A stretch of DNA of 25,359 bases. Origin: an uncultured Bacteroidota bacterium. GTDB taxonomy: Bacteria > Bacteroidota > Bacteroidia > 2-12-FULL-35-15. The position numbers were made by a program, and so were the translations under genes. The stretch is taken from contig CAIRRW010000308.1 in NCBI GenBank assembly GCA_903881065.1, positions 1 through 25,359 on the forward strand, given 5' to 3'. How positions within the stretch are numbered: the stretch's first letter is position 1; every line of letters starts with the position of its first letter. The notes beneath the pieces were generated by a model. The model saw only the letters and a list, made by a program, of their open reading frames with translations. It was not told where the DNA came from and searched no databases. This document shows, in pieces, positions 1 through 8,370 of this stretch.

Positions 1-2645
1 GGTTCAAGAATCTCACGTTTATTACATTTCAATTCTGTCAATTCGTTTACACAAATCATAAAATTACTTACCGAAGTATTGAAAGAAAAGTTCTCAATAT
101 CAAAAATAATTTTCTTAATTGTTTTATGTAACACTTTCAATTCGGGCTTTGTAGCAGGTTCGTCCGAAACAATTAGATTGTCTCCATTATGATACAATCT
201 CCAAAGTTTACGAATAAAGTTACTCACACCACTAATTCCATTGGTATTCCAAGGCTTTGAAAGTTCCAAAGGGCCCAGAAACATTTCATATAAGCGCAGA
301 CAATCAGCACCGTGTTGTTCAACCATTAAATCAGGTGTAACAACATTATACTTAGACTTAGACATTTTTTCAACTTCTTGAAAGGTAGAAAAATCAGATG
401 CTTGTGCTTCATTACTGTTTCTGTCTCTCCATTTTCCATCATAAAAAACAGAGCAGCAATCTTTAGCAATAAAAACGGCTTTCTCTAATTCCCCCGTTTT
501 GTCACTTTTAATATATTCTTCGATATTAATCTTTCCACTTTTAACTAACCCAATATCTACGTTTGTGGAATTAATAACATCTTGAAAAATCAAATTAGGA
601 TTATCTCCATTTTTCTTTAGATTTTCGAAATAAGCATTCAGAATATCAGAACTAAAAAAGATTTGGCGGGCTTCAGTACCAAAACTAAATTGAATATCTT
701 TTGTAAATGGAGCATTTGGCCCCCAACTATTTCTTTTCCCTTGATACTTGTAAATTTTTTCACTCACCCCTTGTATCATCCCTTGATTAATCAACTTCTT
801 AGCAGGTTCAATGACAGGAATCAGTCCTAAATCATTTAAAAACTTTGTCCAGAAACGAACATATAATAAATGCCCTGTTGCATGTTCGGCACCACCAATA
901 TATAAATCTACATTTTGCCAATAATCTACAGCTTCCTTACTTACAAATGTTTTATCATTATGCGCATCCATATATCGCAGATAATACCACGAAGAACCTG
1001 CCCAGCCGGGCATTGTAGAATATTCATATTCATACTTGCCATCTTTTTTCCAACTGGAAGAAGCACGTGCCAAAGGTGGCTCACCTGTTTCAGTTGGCAA
1101 ATATTTATCTACTTCAGGAAGCAATAAAGGAAGTTCGTTTTCATTTAATACTTTCGGAATTCCATTTTCATAATATACCGGAATAGGTTCTCCCCAATAG
1201 CGTTGACGGCCAAAGATGGCATCACGCAAACGGAAATTAGTCTTCCCCTTCCCTATTCCCTTTTCCTCAATCACAGCAATCGCTTTTTTAATTGCTTCTT
1301 TAACATCTAATCCGTTCAGAAAATCAGAGTTAATAAGTTTCCCTGCTTTATCATCGTATGAGTTAAGAGCGAAATCCCAGTCAACAGGAGGTTGTATCAC
1401 CATTTGTTTTGTTATTCCAAAATGATTTGCAAAAGCAAAGTCTCTTGTATCGTGCATAGGAACCGCCATTACAGCGCCTGTTCCGTATCCTGCAAGTACA
1501 TAATCACCCACCCAAATCGGTACTTGTTTTCCCGTGAAAGGATGCTCCACATAAGAACCTGTAAATACACCAGTAATCTTTTTTACATCTGCTTGTCTCT
1601 CACGTTCGCTTCTGTTTTTAGCAGTAGTAACATATTCATCAACAGCTTTTTTATTTTCAGGAGTAGTAACTACCGAAACCAAATCATGCTCTGGAGCAAG
1701 CGTTACAAAAGAAACTCCGAAGATAGTATCAGGGCGTGTGGTGAATACTTCTATCACCTCTTCGGAACTTTGAACTTTAAACTTTAAACTTGTCCCTTCG
1801 GACTTACCAATCCAATTTCGCTGTGCTTCTTTAATACTTTCTGTCCAGTCGATGCCATCCAAATCGGTTAATAATCTATCGGCATAAGCAGTAATACGCA
1901 TACTCCACTGCTTCATTAATTTCCGTTCAACTGGATAACCTCCACGCTCTGAAACACCATCTTTCACCTCTTCATTCGCCAATACCGTTCCCAATTGCGG
2001 ACACCAGTTTACCATAGTATCACTCAAAAAAGCAAGGCGATAATTCAATAGAATATCCGATTGTTCTTTCTCATTAAATAATTTCCATTCAGTTGCTGTG
2101 AATAATTTAGTTTCTTCACAAGCAGCATTAACATTCGCATTTCCGTTTGATTCAAATTCAGTAATTAATAAATTAATATTCTCTGCTTTGTTTGATTTCC
2201 TGTTATACCAACTATTAAAAAGTTGTATAAATATCCATTGTGTCCATTTATAATAATCTGGATTCGAAGTACGAACTTCCCTGTCCCAATCAAATGAAAA
2301 ACCTATTTTATCAAGCTGTTCGCGGTAACGGGCAATGTTAGTTTTCGTAGTTATTTCAGGATGCTGACCTGTTTGAATTGCATACTGCTCGGCCGGCAAT
2401 CCAAAGGAATCATATCCCATAGGATGCAGCACATTAAAGCCCTTCAATCTTTTATATCTTGCAAAAATATCGGATGCGATGTAACCTAGCGGATGCCCGA
2501 CATGCAGTCCTGCTCCGCTTGGATATGGAAACATATCCAATACATAATATTTTGGTTTATCAGATTTATTTTCGGTTTTGAAAGTTTTATTTTCCTTCCA
2601 ATATTGCTGCCATTTCTTCTCTACTTCTCTGAAGTTATATTCCAT
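1..2645 (-). CDS. leuS: Leucyl-tRNA synthetase, C-terminal end missing (window edge)
   Basis: Class I aminoacyl-tRNA synthetase that charges tRNA-Leu in the cytoplasm. It starts at the ATG at 2645-2643 and stays open to base 1, giving 881 residues; only the end of the anticodon/C-terminal region is cut off. The class I signature HVGH is at residues 48-51. The threonine-rich editing site TTRPDT, which belongs to the CP1 domain that hydrolyses mischarged tRNA, is at residues 302-307. The second tRNA/zinc-side block with HATGH starts at about 588, and KMSKS is at 760-764. All these anchors are in one frame, so no frameshift is present. The stretch between HATGH and KMSKS is long (about 170 residues), suggesting an enlarged leucine-specific insertion. 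A 28-bp run of heptamer repeats (1764-1791) is read as coding sequence just before the editing site. Divergent from ftsX. Confidence 0.97.
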   Translation of the reverse strand, partial: MEYNFREVEKKWQQYWKENKTFKTENKSDKPKYYVLDMFPYPSGAGLHVGHPLGYIASDIFARYKRLKGFNVLHPMGYDSFGLPAEQYAIQTGQHPEITTKTNIARYREQLDKIGFSFDWDREVRTSNPDYYKWTQWIFIQLFNSWYNRKSNKAENINLLITEFESNGNANVNAACEETKLFTATEWKLFNEKEQSDILLNYRLAFLSDTMVNWCPQLGTVLANEEVKDGVSERGGYPVERKLMKQWSMRITAYADRLLTDLDGIDWTESIKEAQRNWIGKSEGTSLKFKVQSSEEVIEVFTTRPDTIFGVSFVTLAPEHDLVSVVTTPENKKAVDEYVTTAKNRSERERQADVKKITGVFTGSYVEHPFTGKQVPIWVGDYVLAGYGTGAVMAVPMHDTRDFAFANHFGITKQMVIQPPVDWDFALNSYDDKAGKLINSDFLNGLDVKEAIKKAIAVIEEKGIGKGKTNFRLRDAIFGRQRYWGEPIPVYYENGIPKVLNENELPLLLPEVDKYLPTETGEPPLARASSSWKKDGKYEYEYSTMPGWAGSSWYYLRYMDAHNDKTFVSKEAVDYWQNVDLYIGGAEHATGHLLYVRFWTKFLNDLGLIPVIEPAKKLINQGMIQGVSEKIYKYQGKRNSWGPNAPFTKDIQFSFGTEARQIFFSSDILNAYFENLKKNGDNPNLIFQDVINSTNVDIGLVKSGKINIEEYIKSDKTGELEKAVFIAKDCCSVFYDGKWRDRNSNEAQASDFSTFQEVEKMSKSKYNVVTPDLMVEQHGADCLRLYEMFLGPLELSKPWNTNGISGVSNFIRKLWRLYHNGDNLIVSDEPATKPELKVLHKTIKKIIFDIENFSFNTSVSNFMICVNELTELKCNKREILE
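1764..1791. repeat. Four tandem heptamers inside leuS
   Basis: Four head-to-tail 7-bp units, GGAACTT, TGAACTT, TAAACTT and TAAACTT, lie inside the leuS reading frame and encode about residues 285-294 of LeuRS (read as SLKFKVQSS). The heptamer style resembles the AATTCTAA-type heptamers at 13389-14017. The protein here has about the length expected from memory of other LeuRS proteins, so the repeat replaces rather than lengthens the coding sequence. Confidence 0.7.
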
Positions 2646-2669
2646 TATTCGTTTTGATGTATAAGGGTG

Positions 2670-2703
2670 CGAAGATAAGAAAAAGAGGGGCGTTAGTTAT
2701 CAA
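2670..2703 (-). promoter_or_regulatory. Candidate leuS promoter
   Basis: On the minus strand, TTG (2703-2701) is followed after 23 nt by TATCTTCG (2677-2670), one mismatch from the Bacteroidota -7 consensus TAnnTTTG, and lies 24 nt before the leuS ATG. A perfect TATCTTTG at 2776-2769 on the same strand, about 120 nt from the start codon, is an alternative, though it has no good -33 partner. Confidence 0.4.
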
Positions 2704-2796
2704 CTCATAATTGTTTATTTTAATCCTATTTAGAAAAAAGGGGAATGATTTAATTAAGTAATTTTAGCCAAAGATAAAATCACTAATAAGTTAAAG

Positions 2797-3666
2797 GTGT
2801 CGGATAAATATTCAAAACGCAGATTAACCGGTTCTTCAATAACCACAGTTGTAAGCCTTTCCTTAGTATTGTTTATGCTGGGCTTGTTGGGAATTATTAT
2901 TCTTAATACAAATAAACTTGCAGACAATGTGAAGGAAAATATCGGTTTTCAAATTATCCTAAGTGATAATGCAAAGGAAGCCGATGTGCAGCATCTTACT
3001 AAAACACTTGAGGGTTCTGCTTATGTAAAATCGACAGAGTTTATAACTAAGGAAGAAGCGGCTGTGCGATTACAGAAGGATTTAGGTGAAGATTTTATTA
3101 ATTTTCTTGGATATAACCCTCTGCTTTCTTCCATCAATGTGCATTTAAAAGCAGGATATGCAAATGCAGACAGTCTTTCGTGGATTGAAAAAGATATGCT
3201 ACAAAGCAAAATTGTAAAAGAAGTTGTTTATCAGAAATCACTGGTAACAATGATAAATGAAAATGTAAAAAAGATAAGTCTGGTTATTTTAATATTCTCA
3301 GGATTGCTTATGATTATTGCACTTGCACTTATAAATAACACCATTCGATTATCTATTTATAGCAAAAGATTTATAATAAAAACAATGCAACTGGTAGGTG
3401 CAACACAAAAATTTATACGGAGACCGTTTGTTATAAAAGGCATTAAACATGGTATTTATGGAGCATTGATCGCCATTTCGATGCTGATTGGTGTTCTTTA
3501 TTTTGCCCAAAAACAATTACCTGAATTATCGGAATTACAGGATGAAAAAATGCTTGCTTCCTTATTCGGATTGGTAATTGTTCTGGGAATAATTATTTCC
3601 TGGATAAGTACTTCTCTTGCCGTACGTAAGTATCTGCGGCTTAAATCAGATGATTTATATTATTAA
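2797..3666 (+). CDS. ftsX: Cell division protein FtsX (ABC-type permease subunit)
   Basis: Inner-membrane partner of the ATPase FtsE. FtsEX transmits a signal across the membrane to activate peptidoglycan hydrolysis at the septum. The 289-residue length is normal. The layout is typical: a short basic N terminus, TM1 at about 17-37, a periplasmic loop from about 40 to 158, then TM2 (160-182), TM3 (218-236) and TM4 (254-276). The cytoplasmic segment NTIRLSIYSKR..IKTMQLVGA (about 181-202) is the family hallmark. The start is a GTG, chosen because the sequence from it (MSDKYSKRRL) matches the usual Bacteroidota FtsX beginning and no ATG fits. No ftsE is in the window, which is normal where ftsE and ftsX are unlinked. 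Its stop codon lies only 7 bp from the convergent glycosyltransferase stop; both stops sit in a small palindrome (3662-3678). Confidence 0.93.
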   Translation: MSDKYSKRRLTGSSITTVVSLSLVLFMLGLLGIIILNTNKLADNVKENIGFQIILSDNAKEADVQHLTKTLEGSAYVKSTEFITKEEAAVRLQKDLGEDFINFLGYNPLLSSINVHLKAGYANADSLSWIEKDMLQSKIVKEVVYQKSLVTMINENVKKISLVILIFSGLLMIIALALINNTIRLSIYSKRFIIKTMQLVGATQKFIRRPFVIKGIKHGIYGALIAISMLIGVLYFAQKQLPELSELQDEKMLASLFGLVIVLGIIISWISTSLAVRKYLRLKSDDLYY

Positions 3667-3673
3667 TCCGGGA

Positions 3674-4756
3674 TTAATTTAATAAAGCTACCAGCTTTTT
3701 TACGTTTGTAGTATTTGCAAAGTTTGCAGTAAGAATTTCTTCTCGAGTATGTTCCTCCATCATATCAAAAGGCAAATCAAATAATCGGATTATTTCCTGT
3801 GCCATTTCCGCTGCAGTATTTTGAATCGAACATAATTGTTCCAAACCGGTATTAGCTACCATTGGAGAATTAACAATACAATGTCTTCCATTAAATAATG
3901 CCGCCAGGAGTTTTAATTTGATACCGGTAGCCTGAAAAGTAGGTAATACATTTATCTGTGCATTTTTAATTAATTCATCAATTTCAGCAGTATTAATATT
4001 TCCTTTTATCTCAATATGCTTATATTTTGATACCGCACCGATAAGTTGGGTAGATGGTTTTCTTCCAGCAATAATTAATGGTGTTTTTATTTTTGAAAAT
4101 ACTTCGTTAACAAGAAAAAGAGCGGCTTCATTATTTTCTCCAACTTCAAGGTTGCCGTGATACAAACAAAAATTTCCTTTGCCTTCCTTTATATTTACTT
4201 TTTCATTGGGATGAAAAGCAGTTATATGATGTACGTTTTTATATCTTTCAGATAACTCCTTTGCATCAGGAGAAGAAATAGCGGCAATATAATTTGACTT
4301 ATTTAATACCTTTTCAAAGTGCTTTAATTTTGTTGCTTCCATTCCGAAATATATTTTTCGGAAGATTGATTTTTCGACCTTCTCCAGATTTTTATAATAA
4401 TCGTGTTCAATATTGTGTGTACGAACAATTTTTATTCTGTCCTTTAAACGTTCGTCTGTCAAATGAAAACAACAATGTAAACCCTCGAATAAAACAGGAT
4501 GTTTGTCACGCAGCAATACTTCCATCATTTTTTCGGAAGACCTTGTAACTACTACAAAAGGTAAAGTATTGAACAGATATTGTTTGTTCATTTTACGTTT
4601 GTAATAATATACTTTTTCGCAAATGCTTTCCAGACCTAATGCCTCTGCCCTACCATATTCGAAACAGTGCAAATGAACTTTTATACCTTGTAAATGGAGT
4701 GCTTTTATTTTATAATAAATATCAATTACCCCGCCATAATTGGCAGGCAACGGCAC
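3674..4756 (-). CDS. GT-B fold glycosyltransferase (start uncertain)
   Basis: Probable glycosyltransferase acting on cell-surface glycan or lipid at the cytoplasmic face; donor and acceptor are unknown. The N-terminal PANYGGV loop, the FEYGR motif, the THNIEHDYY block and a C-terminal Rossmann half with an ATGIKLKLLAAL helix in place of the usual E-x7-E region fit a GT-B enzyme. The coordinates use the first recognised start codon (GTG at 4756), giving 360 residues. However, the frame is open further upstream to 4813 and encodes HLHIISFDVPLP, which looks like the first beta strand of the family. The natural start is therefore probably a non-standard codon such as ATT at 4795-4793, just 2 nt after the stop of the upstream gene, giving 373 residues. 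It follows the glycosyltransferase at 4798-5919 in the same transcription unit. Confidence 0.85.
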   Translation of the reverse strand: MPLPANYGGVIDIYYKIKALHLQGIKVHLHCFEYGRAEALGLESICEKVYYYKRKMNKQYLFNTLPFVVVTRSSEKMMEVLLRDKHPVLFEGLHCCFHLTDERLKDRIKIVRTHNIEHDYYKNLEKVEKSIFRKIYFGMEATKLKHFEKVLNKSNYIAAISSPDAKELSERYKNVHHITAFHPNEKVNIKEGKGNFCLYHGNLEVGENNEAALFLVNEVFSKIKTPLIIAGRKPSTQLIGAVSKYKHIEIKGNINTAEIDELIKNAQINVLPTFQATGIKLKLLAALFNGRHCIVNSPMVANTGLEQLCSIQNTAAEMAQEIIRLFDLPFDMMEEHTREEILTANFANTTNVKKLVALLN

Positions 4757-4797
4757 ATCAAATGAAATAATATGTAAATGTTTGGCTTCGATAATTT

Positions 4798-5919
4798 CTA
4801 TAGAAACTGCTTATAAACAGCTATCAATTGCTGCTCTTCCAATTCCCAGTTTAATTTTGCGGCTGCAATTTTAGTGTTTTTTTTCCACTCTGTAAGTTTT
4901 GTTTCATCTTTTAAGATAGAATTTATCTTTTCGGCTATATGTTTCGGATCGTGATTATTAATCGTATCACCTATTTCATATTCATTTATAATGCTTTTTA
5001 TTTCTATCAAATCAGAAGCTAAAACAGGAACTCCAGCGTGTATATAATCAAATAATTTATTGGGTAAACTATACTTATAATTAATATTGGTGTCCTTGTC
5101 CAATGTAAGACCCAAATCTGCAAGATATGTATATTGCATCAACTTAATAAATGGTACCTTACCAATAAATATAACTTTGTCGGGAAGTTTTAAATCCAGA
5201 ACCATTTGTTTCAAAACAGTTATTATATCACCGCTTCCAATAATGAGTAATATGGCATTATCCACATATTGCATTGCCAACACAGCCTCTTCGGCTCCTC
5301 TGTCAATATTAATACCGGCTCCCTGAAGGACAATTATTTTTTTGTCTTTTTCATGTCCTAAGTCTGATTTTGACAGACGCTCTACCTTATTTTGATTGGA
5401 TAATAAAGGGACATTTCTTACCACTTTTACATCTACATTATATTCCTCACTGTATATTTTGGCTATGGATTTATTTACTGTAAATACATTTTTTAGATTG
5501 GGGAATATCCATCTTTCCAATCGTTTCCAAAGATTTTTCTTGGTTGGGTTACTTTGTAATTCCGGGACTTCACAAAATAATTCGTGACTATCGTAGACCA
5601 GATTAACACCTTTCAGTTTTGATATTAAATAATTAGGTAACAACGTATCCAAATCATTCGCAACAAGCACATCAGCTTTGTGAAAAATAAGATACCAGAA
5701 TAATCTTTTTTGAAATTCAAGATAAAACAAAGGACCTTTTTCAAACAATAAAAACATTCGTTTGGTTTTATAATCGCGTTTTTCAAGTGGTAAACTCTTT
5801 CGCTGTCTTCTACCCACAAGAGTTACATTATATCCCAATTTGTGCAATGTGGCGCATACTTTGTGTACTCTCTGGTCGGTGCTCAAATCATTTATTACAG
5901 ATACAATTGCTCGTTTCAA
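4798..5919 (-). CDS. GT4-like glycosyltransferase
   Basis: 373-residue GT-B fold glycosyltransferase, likely cytoplasmic and peripheral, adding a sugar to a surface polysaccharide or glycolipid; the specificity cannot be read. The N-terminal Rossmann segment opens with AIVSVINDLSTDQRVHK, a beginning I recognise from a common Bacteroidota family. ANDLDTLLPN and YDSHELF follow in the acceptor half. The nucleotide-sugar half has VLQGAGINIDRGAE and LPNKLFDYIHAGVPVLAS (from residue 285). The start is TTG at 5919-5917; the in-frame TAG at 5925-5923 excludes anything longer, and the family N terminus begins here. AGGAG abuts the TTG with no spacer, so it is not a normally placed ribosome-binding site. 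First gene of a two-gene unit, with only a couple of bases between its stop and the probable start of the next glycosyltransferase. Confidence 0.9.
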   Translation of the reverse strand: MKRAIVSVINDLSTDQRVHKVCATLHKLGYNVTLVGRRQRKSLPLEKRDYKTKRMFLLFEKGPLFYLEFQKRLFWYLIFHKADVLVANDLDTLLPNYLISKLKGVNLVYDSHELFCEVPELQSNPTKKNLWKRLERWIFPNLKNVFTVNKSIAKIYSEEYNVDVKVVRNVPLLSNQNKVERLSKSDLGHEKDKKIIVLQGAGINIDRGAEEAVLAMQYVDNAILLIIGSGDIITVLKQMVLDLKLPDKVIFIGKVPFIKLMQYTYLADLGLTLDKDTNINYKYSLPNKLFDYIHAGVPVLASDLIEIKSIINEYEIGDTINNHDPKHIAEKINSILKDETKLTEWKKNTKIAAAKLNWELEEQQLIAVYKQFL

Positions 5920-5936
5920 CTCCTATAAATTTTTCG

Positions 5937-5944
5937 CGAAGATA
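5937..5944 (-). promoter_or_regulatory. Candidate -7 box for the glycosyltransferase pair
   Basis: TATCTTCG on the minus strand, the same variant of TAnnTTTG as found before leuS, ends 17 nt before the TTG start at 5919. No clear -33 TTTG is visible. Confidence 0.4.
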
Positions 5945-6049
5945 TAAATTAATAATTGGAGATATGAGCATTACAATATGAATAACTTTTGAAGATTATA
6001 TTGTTTACTGGTTGCTAATTGTCGAACTTTATACTTTAAATAAATTGAA

Positions 6050-7066
6050 ATGAATATTCAGGAAAACTATTCTTTAAAAAAATTAAACACATTCCATATT
6101 GATGCCTCTGCAAAATACTTTTGTGAAGTAGCATCGATTGAAGACATTAAAGAGGTTTTATCTGCAGATAAATTTTGGAAACAGTCAAAATTAATTCTTG
6201 GTGGTGGAAGCAATTTGTTATTCACTAAAGATTTTGACGGCATTGTAATCAAAAACAATCTAAAAGGAATAAATTTAATTAAGGAAGATATTGATTTTTA
6301 TTACGTGAAAGCTGGTGCCGGAGAAGTGTGGCACCAGTTGGTAATGCATTGCATCAATAATAATTATGCGGGATTGGAAAACCTTTCATTGATTCCTGGA
6401 AACGTTGGTGCAAGCCCTATGCAAAACATTGGCGCATATGGTTCCGAAATAAAAGACAGTTTTTATCAGCTGGAAGCTTTTCATTTAAATGATAAAACAA
6501 TACACACTTTTAACAATGCTGATTGCAAATTCGGCTATCGTGAAAGTGTGTTTAAACATGAATTTAAAAACCAATTTATTATAACTTCTGTAACTTTTAA
6601 GCTTAATAAAAACCCGTTATATAATATTAAATACGGTGCCATTGAAAAGGAATTGGAAACAATGGGTGTTAAGGATTTAAGCATTCAAGCCATAAGTAAG
6701 GCGGTATGTAATATCAGAAATAGTAAACTGCCCAACCCTGAAGTGATAGGCAATGCAGGAAGTTTTTTTAAAAACCCTGAGATTAGTAAATCCAAATATG
6801 AGAGCCTGAAAAATGAATTTAATGATATTGTTGGTTATGATTTAGAAAATGGGAATGTAAAACTTGCGGCTGGCTGGCTAATAGAACAGTGTGGCTGGAA
6901 AGGGAAATCGTTTGGAGATGCTGGCGTGCACAAGTTACAAGCCTTAGTATTGGTAAATTATGCCAATGCAAAGGGCAACGAAATATTCGATTTATCTGAG
7001 AAGATAATGAACTCAGTGAAGGAAAAGTTTGGAGTTGATTTGGAGCGAGAGGTAAATATAATATGA
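6050..7066 (+). CDS. murB: UDP-N-acetylmuramate dehydrogenase
   Basis: FAD enzyme that reduces UDP-N-acetylglucosamine enolpyruvate to UDP-N-acetylmuramate with NADPH, the second committed step of peptidoglycan synthesis, in the cytoplasm. 338 residues, close to E. coli MurB (342). FAD-binding GGGSNLLF is at 51-58, PGNVGASPMQNIGAYG at 116-131, and YRESVFK at 163-169 contains the active-site Arg (R164). The proton-donor Ser is S238 in NAGSFFKNP. The C-terminal LEREV carries the catalytic Glu (E334). The extra loop containing YGAIEKEL indicates the type I (E. coli-like) form. The ATG start at 6050 is divergent from the glycosyltransferase unit. Followed by about 260 bp without genes. Confidence 0.96.
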   Translation: MNIQENYSLKKLNTFHIDASAKYFCEVASIEDIKEVLSADKFWKQSKLILGGGSNLLFTKDFDGIVIKNNLKGINLIKEDIDFYYVKAGAGEVWHQLVMHCINNNYAGLENLSLIPGNVGASPMQNIGAYGSEIKDSFYQLEAFHLNDKTIHTFNNADCKFGYRESVFKHEFKNQFIITSVTFKLNKNPLYNIKYGAIEKELETMGVKDLSIQAISKAVCNIRNSKLPNPEVIGNAGSFFKNPEISKSKYESLKNEFNDIVGYDLENGNVKLAAGWLIEQCGWKGKSFGDAGVHKLQALVLVNYANAKGNEIFDLSEKIMNSVKEKFGVDLEREVNII

Positions 7067-7326
7067 CTCTATTGAAAATTTACCTATCTAAAAGACCCTC
7101 ATTATAAAGATGGAGCGTGTTACTAACATAATAAAATAGAAATTATTAATAAGGGATTACCATTCAACCTCGAATAGCACCCACTAGTAAGATTTCAAAA
7201 TCTCTATTTTACATTAAACTTGAATCAATTGAAATTAAAGTGTTGCTACCTTCCTTAAATTTCTTTTTTAGAGTTAATGGAATAAGTTCGAAAAGAAAGA
7301 CATATTTAGAAGTCTTGTAATAAGTC

Positions 7327-8337
7327 CTATTTATTAATTACACCCATATCTTTTACACTCACATCAAAATGATGAACATAATTAAACTTTAACCTCTTTA
7401 TTGATTTCTTTTCAAGCTCACTCAAGGAGCCATGCCAAAAGCCCAAAAAATCATCTCTTGACAAATAATCATGGTCCCACACCCCAAAACCGATACTATC
7501 ATTTGTTGTATAGTGATATAAATTAAAAGTATCATGTGCATTATATCTGTCTGTTGAAGGCTCAAAAGGCGTTTGCACATAATAATGGTTATCCGGATAA
7601 TAAATCATCCAGTAGATATCAGGATAACTGCTGTTCCAAATCGTATTATCCATCCCTGCAGGAGTCCAGGCAGAATCATTTCTAAGCACCAAACCTTTTC
7701 CAATCACCACGCTTTTATAAATATCAGGCACATTCAACTCAAACCTTACACGTGCATTTATCAGGGCTCGCTTCATTATCAAATGCACATATTTATAATC
7801 TTTATCCGTCTTCATCACTTTCACTTCATCAGTAAAAGTAGTTTGCGACATTGTCATTTCAATTTTCTGTTTTCCTCTTTTTAAATTATGAAAAACATAA
7901 AAAGGAAGCTCAAATAAAATATCATTCTCATTTCTCAGACTAATGGTATCAGTCTCAACAGTTAGATTTTTAGCACTCTTTGATGTATCTTTAAAATACC
8001 GAAACGTGTTTTTAAATACCCGATAATCTGATTGAATCAATTTATTATTACAATAAAAATTAAATGTAAAAGCCGTTTTAACCAAAGTATCATGATAGGT
8101 AGCATTTATAGGGAAAGGAAAGTTTTTAAATTCTTTTATTTTCACATTCACCCGGAGATTATTATTTATCGAGTCAATAAAAAAGGAAAAATTATCTTTA
8201 TTAAAGCAAACCGAATTACTTATCACAGTGTTCGCAATTGGTTTCGGCGGAGAGTATTCTTCATATCTACCTCGCCTCACACAACTATAAAGTCCTGAAC
8301 AAACTAAAATAAAAATTAAAATCTTTTTAAAATTCAT
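7327..8337 (-). CDS. Lipoprotein with a C-terminal C2-like domain
   Basis: 336-residue predicted lipoprotein, probably anchored in the outer or inner membrane facing the periplasm or surface. The signal peptide ends in a lipobox LYSC with Cys19 as lipidation site. The middle region is mostly beta strand and I do not recognise it. From about 205 to 335 the pattern resembles a C2 domain: SYPDIYWMIYY (D240), a loop, a DTFNLYHYT strand, then SIGFGVWDHD..SRDDFLG (D288, D290, D295, D296, G299). In classical C2 domains such aspartates bind calcium and the domain docks on phospholipid. The C2 reading is inference from motif order. Single gene; no neighbour suggests a role. The ATG lies 4 nt downstream of a perfect -7 box, so the transcript may be leaderless. 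Confidence 0.85.
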   Translation of the reverse strand: MNFKKILIFILVCSGLYSCVRRGRYEEYSPPKPIANTVISNSVCFNKDNFSFFIDSINNNLRVNVKIKEFKNFPFPINATYHDTLVKTAFTFNFYCNNKLIQSDYRVFKNTFRYFKDTSKSAKNLTVETDTISLRNENDILFELPFYVFHNLKRGKQKIEMTMSQTTFTDEVKVMKTDKDYKYVHLIMKRALINARVRFELNVPDIYKSVVIGKGLVLRNDSAWTPAGMDNTIWNSSYPDIYWMIYYPDNHYYVQTPFEPSTDRYNAHDTFNLYHYTTNDSIGFGVWDHDYLSRDDFLGFWHGSLSELEKKSIKRLKFNYVHHFDVSVKDMGVINK

Positions 8338-8341
8338 TTAT

Positions 8342-8370
8342 CAAAGATAGACTATAAAAAGAAAAACCAA
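8342..8370 (-). promoter_or_regulatory. Promoter of the C2-like lipoprotein
   Basis: On the minus strand, TTG (8370-8368), an 18-nt spacer, then TATCTTTG (8349-8342), a perfect TAnnTTTG box. Only ATAA separates the box from the ATG at 8337. The -33 TTG lies inside one arm of the sdh terminator (8362-8391). Confidence 0.6.

Noticed and set aside
3662..3678. Palindrome ATTAATC-CGG-GATTAAT spanning the convergent stops of ftsX and the glycosyltransferase
   Set aside because: Seven mostly A-T pairs with no adequate U tract on either side; too weak to call a terminator.
6030..6038. murB -7 box (TATACTTTA, or TAACTTTTG at 5983-5991)
   Set aside because: Neither fits TAnnTTTG with correct spacing; no promoter called.
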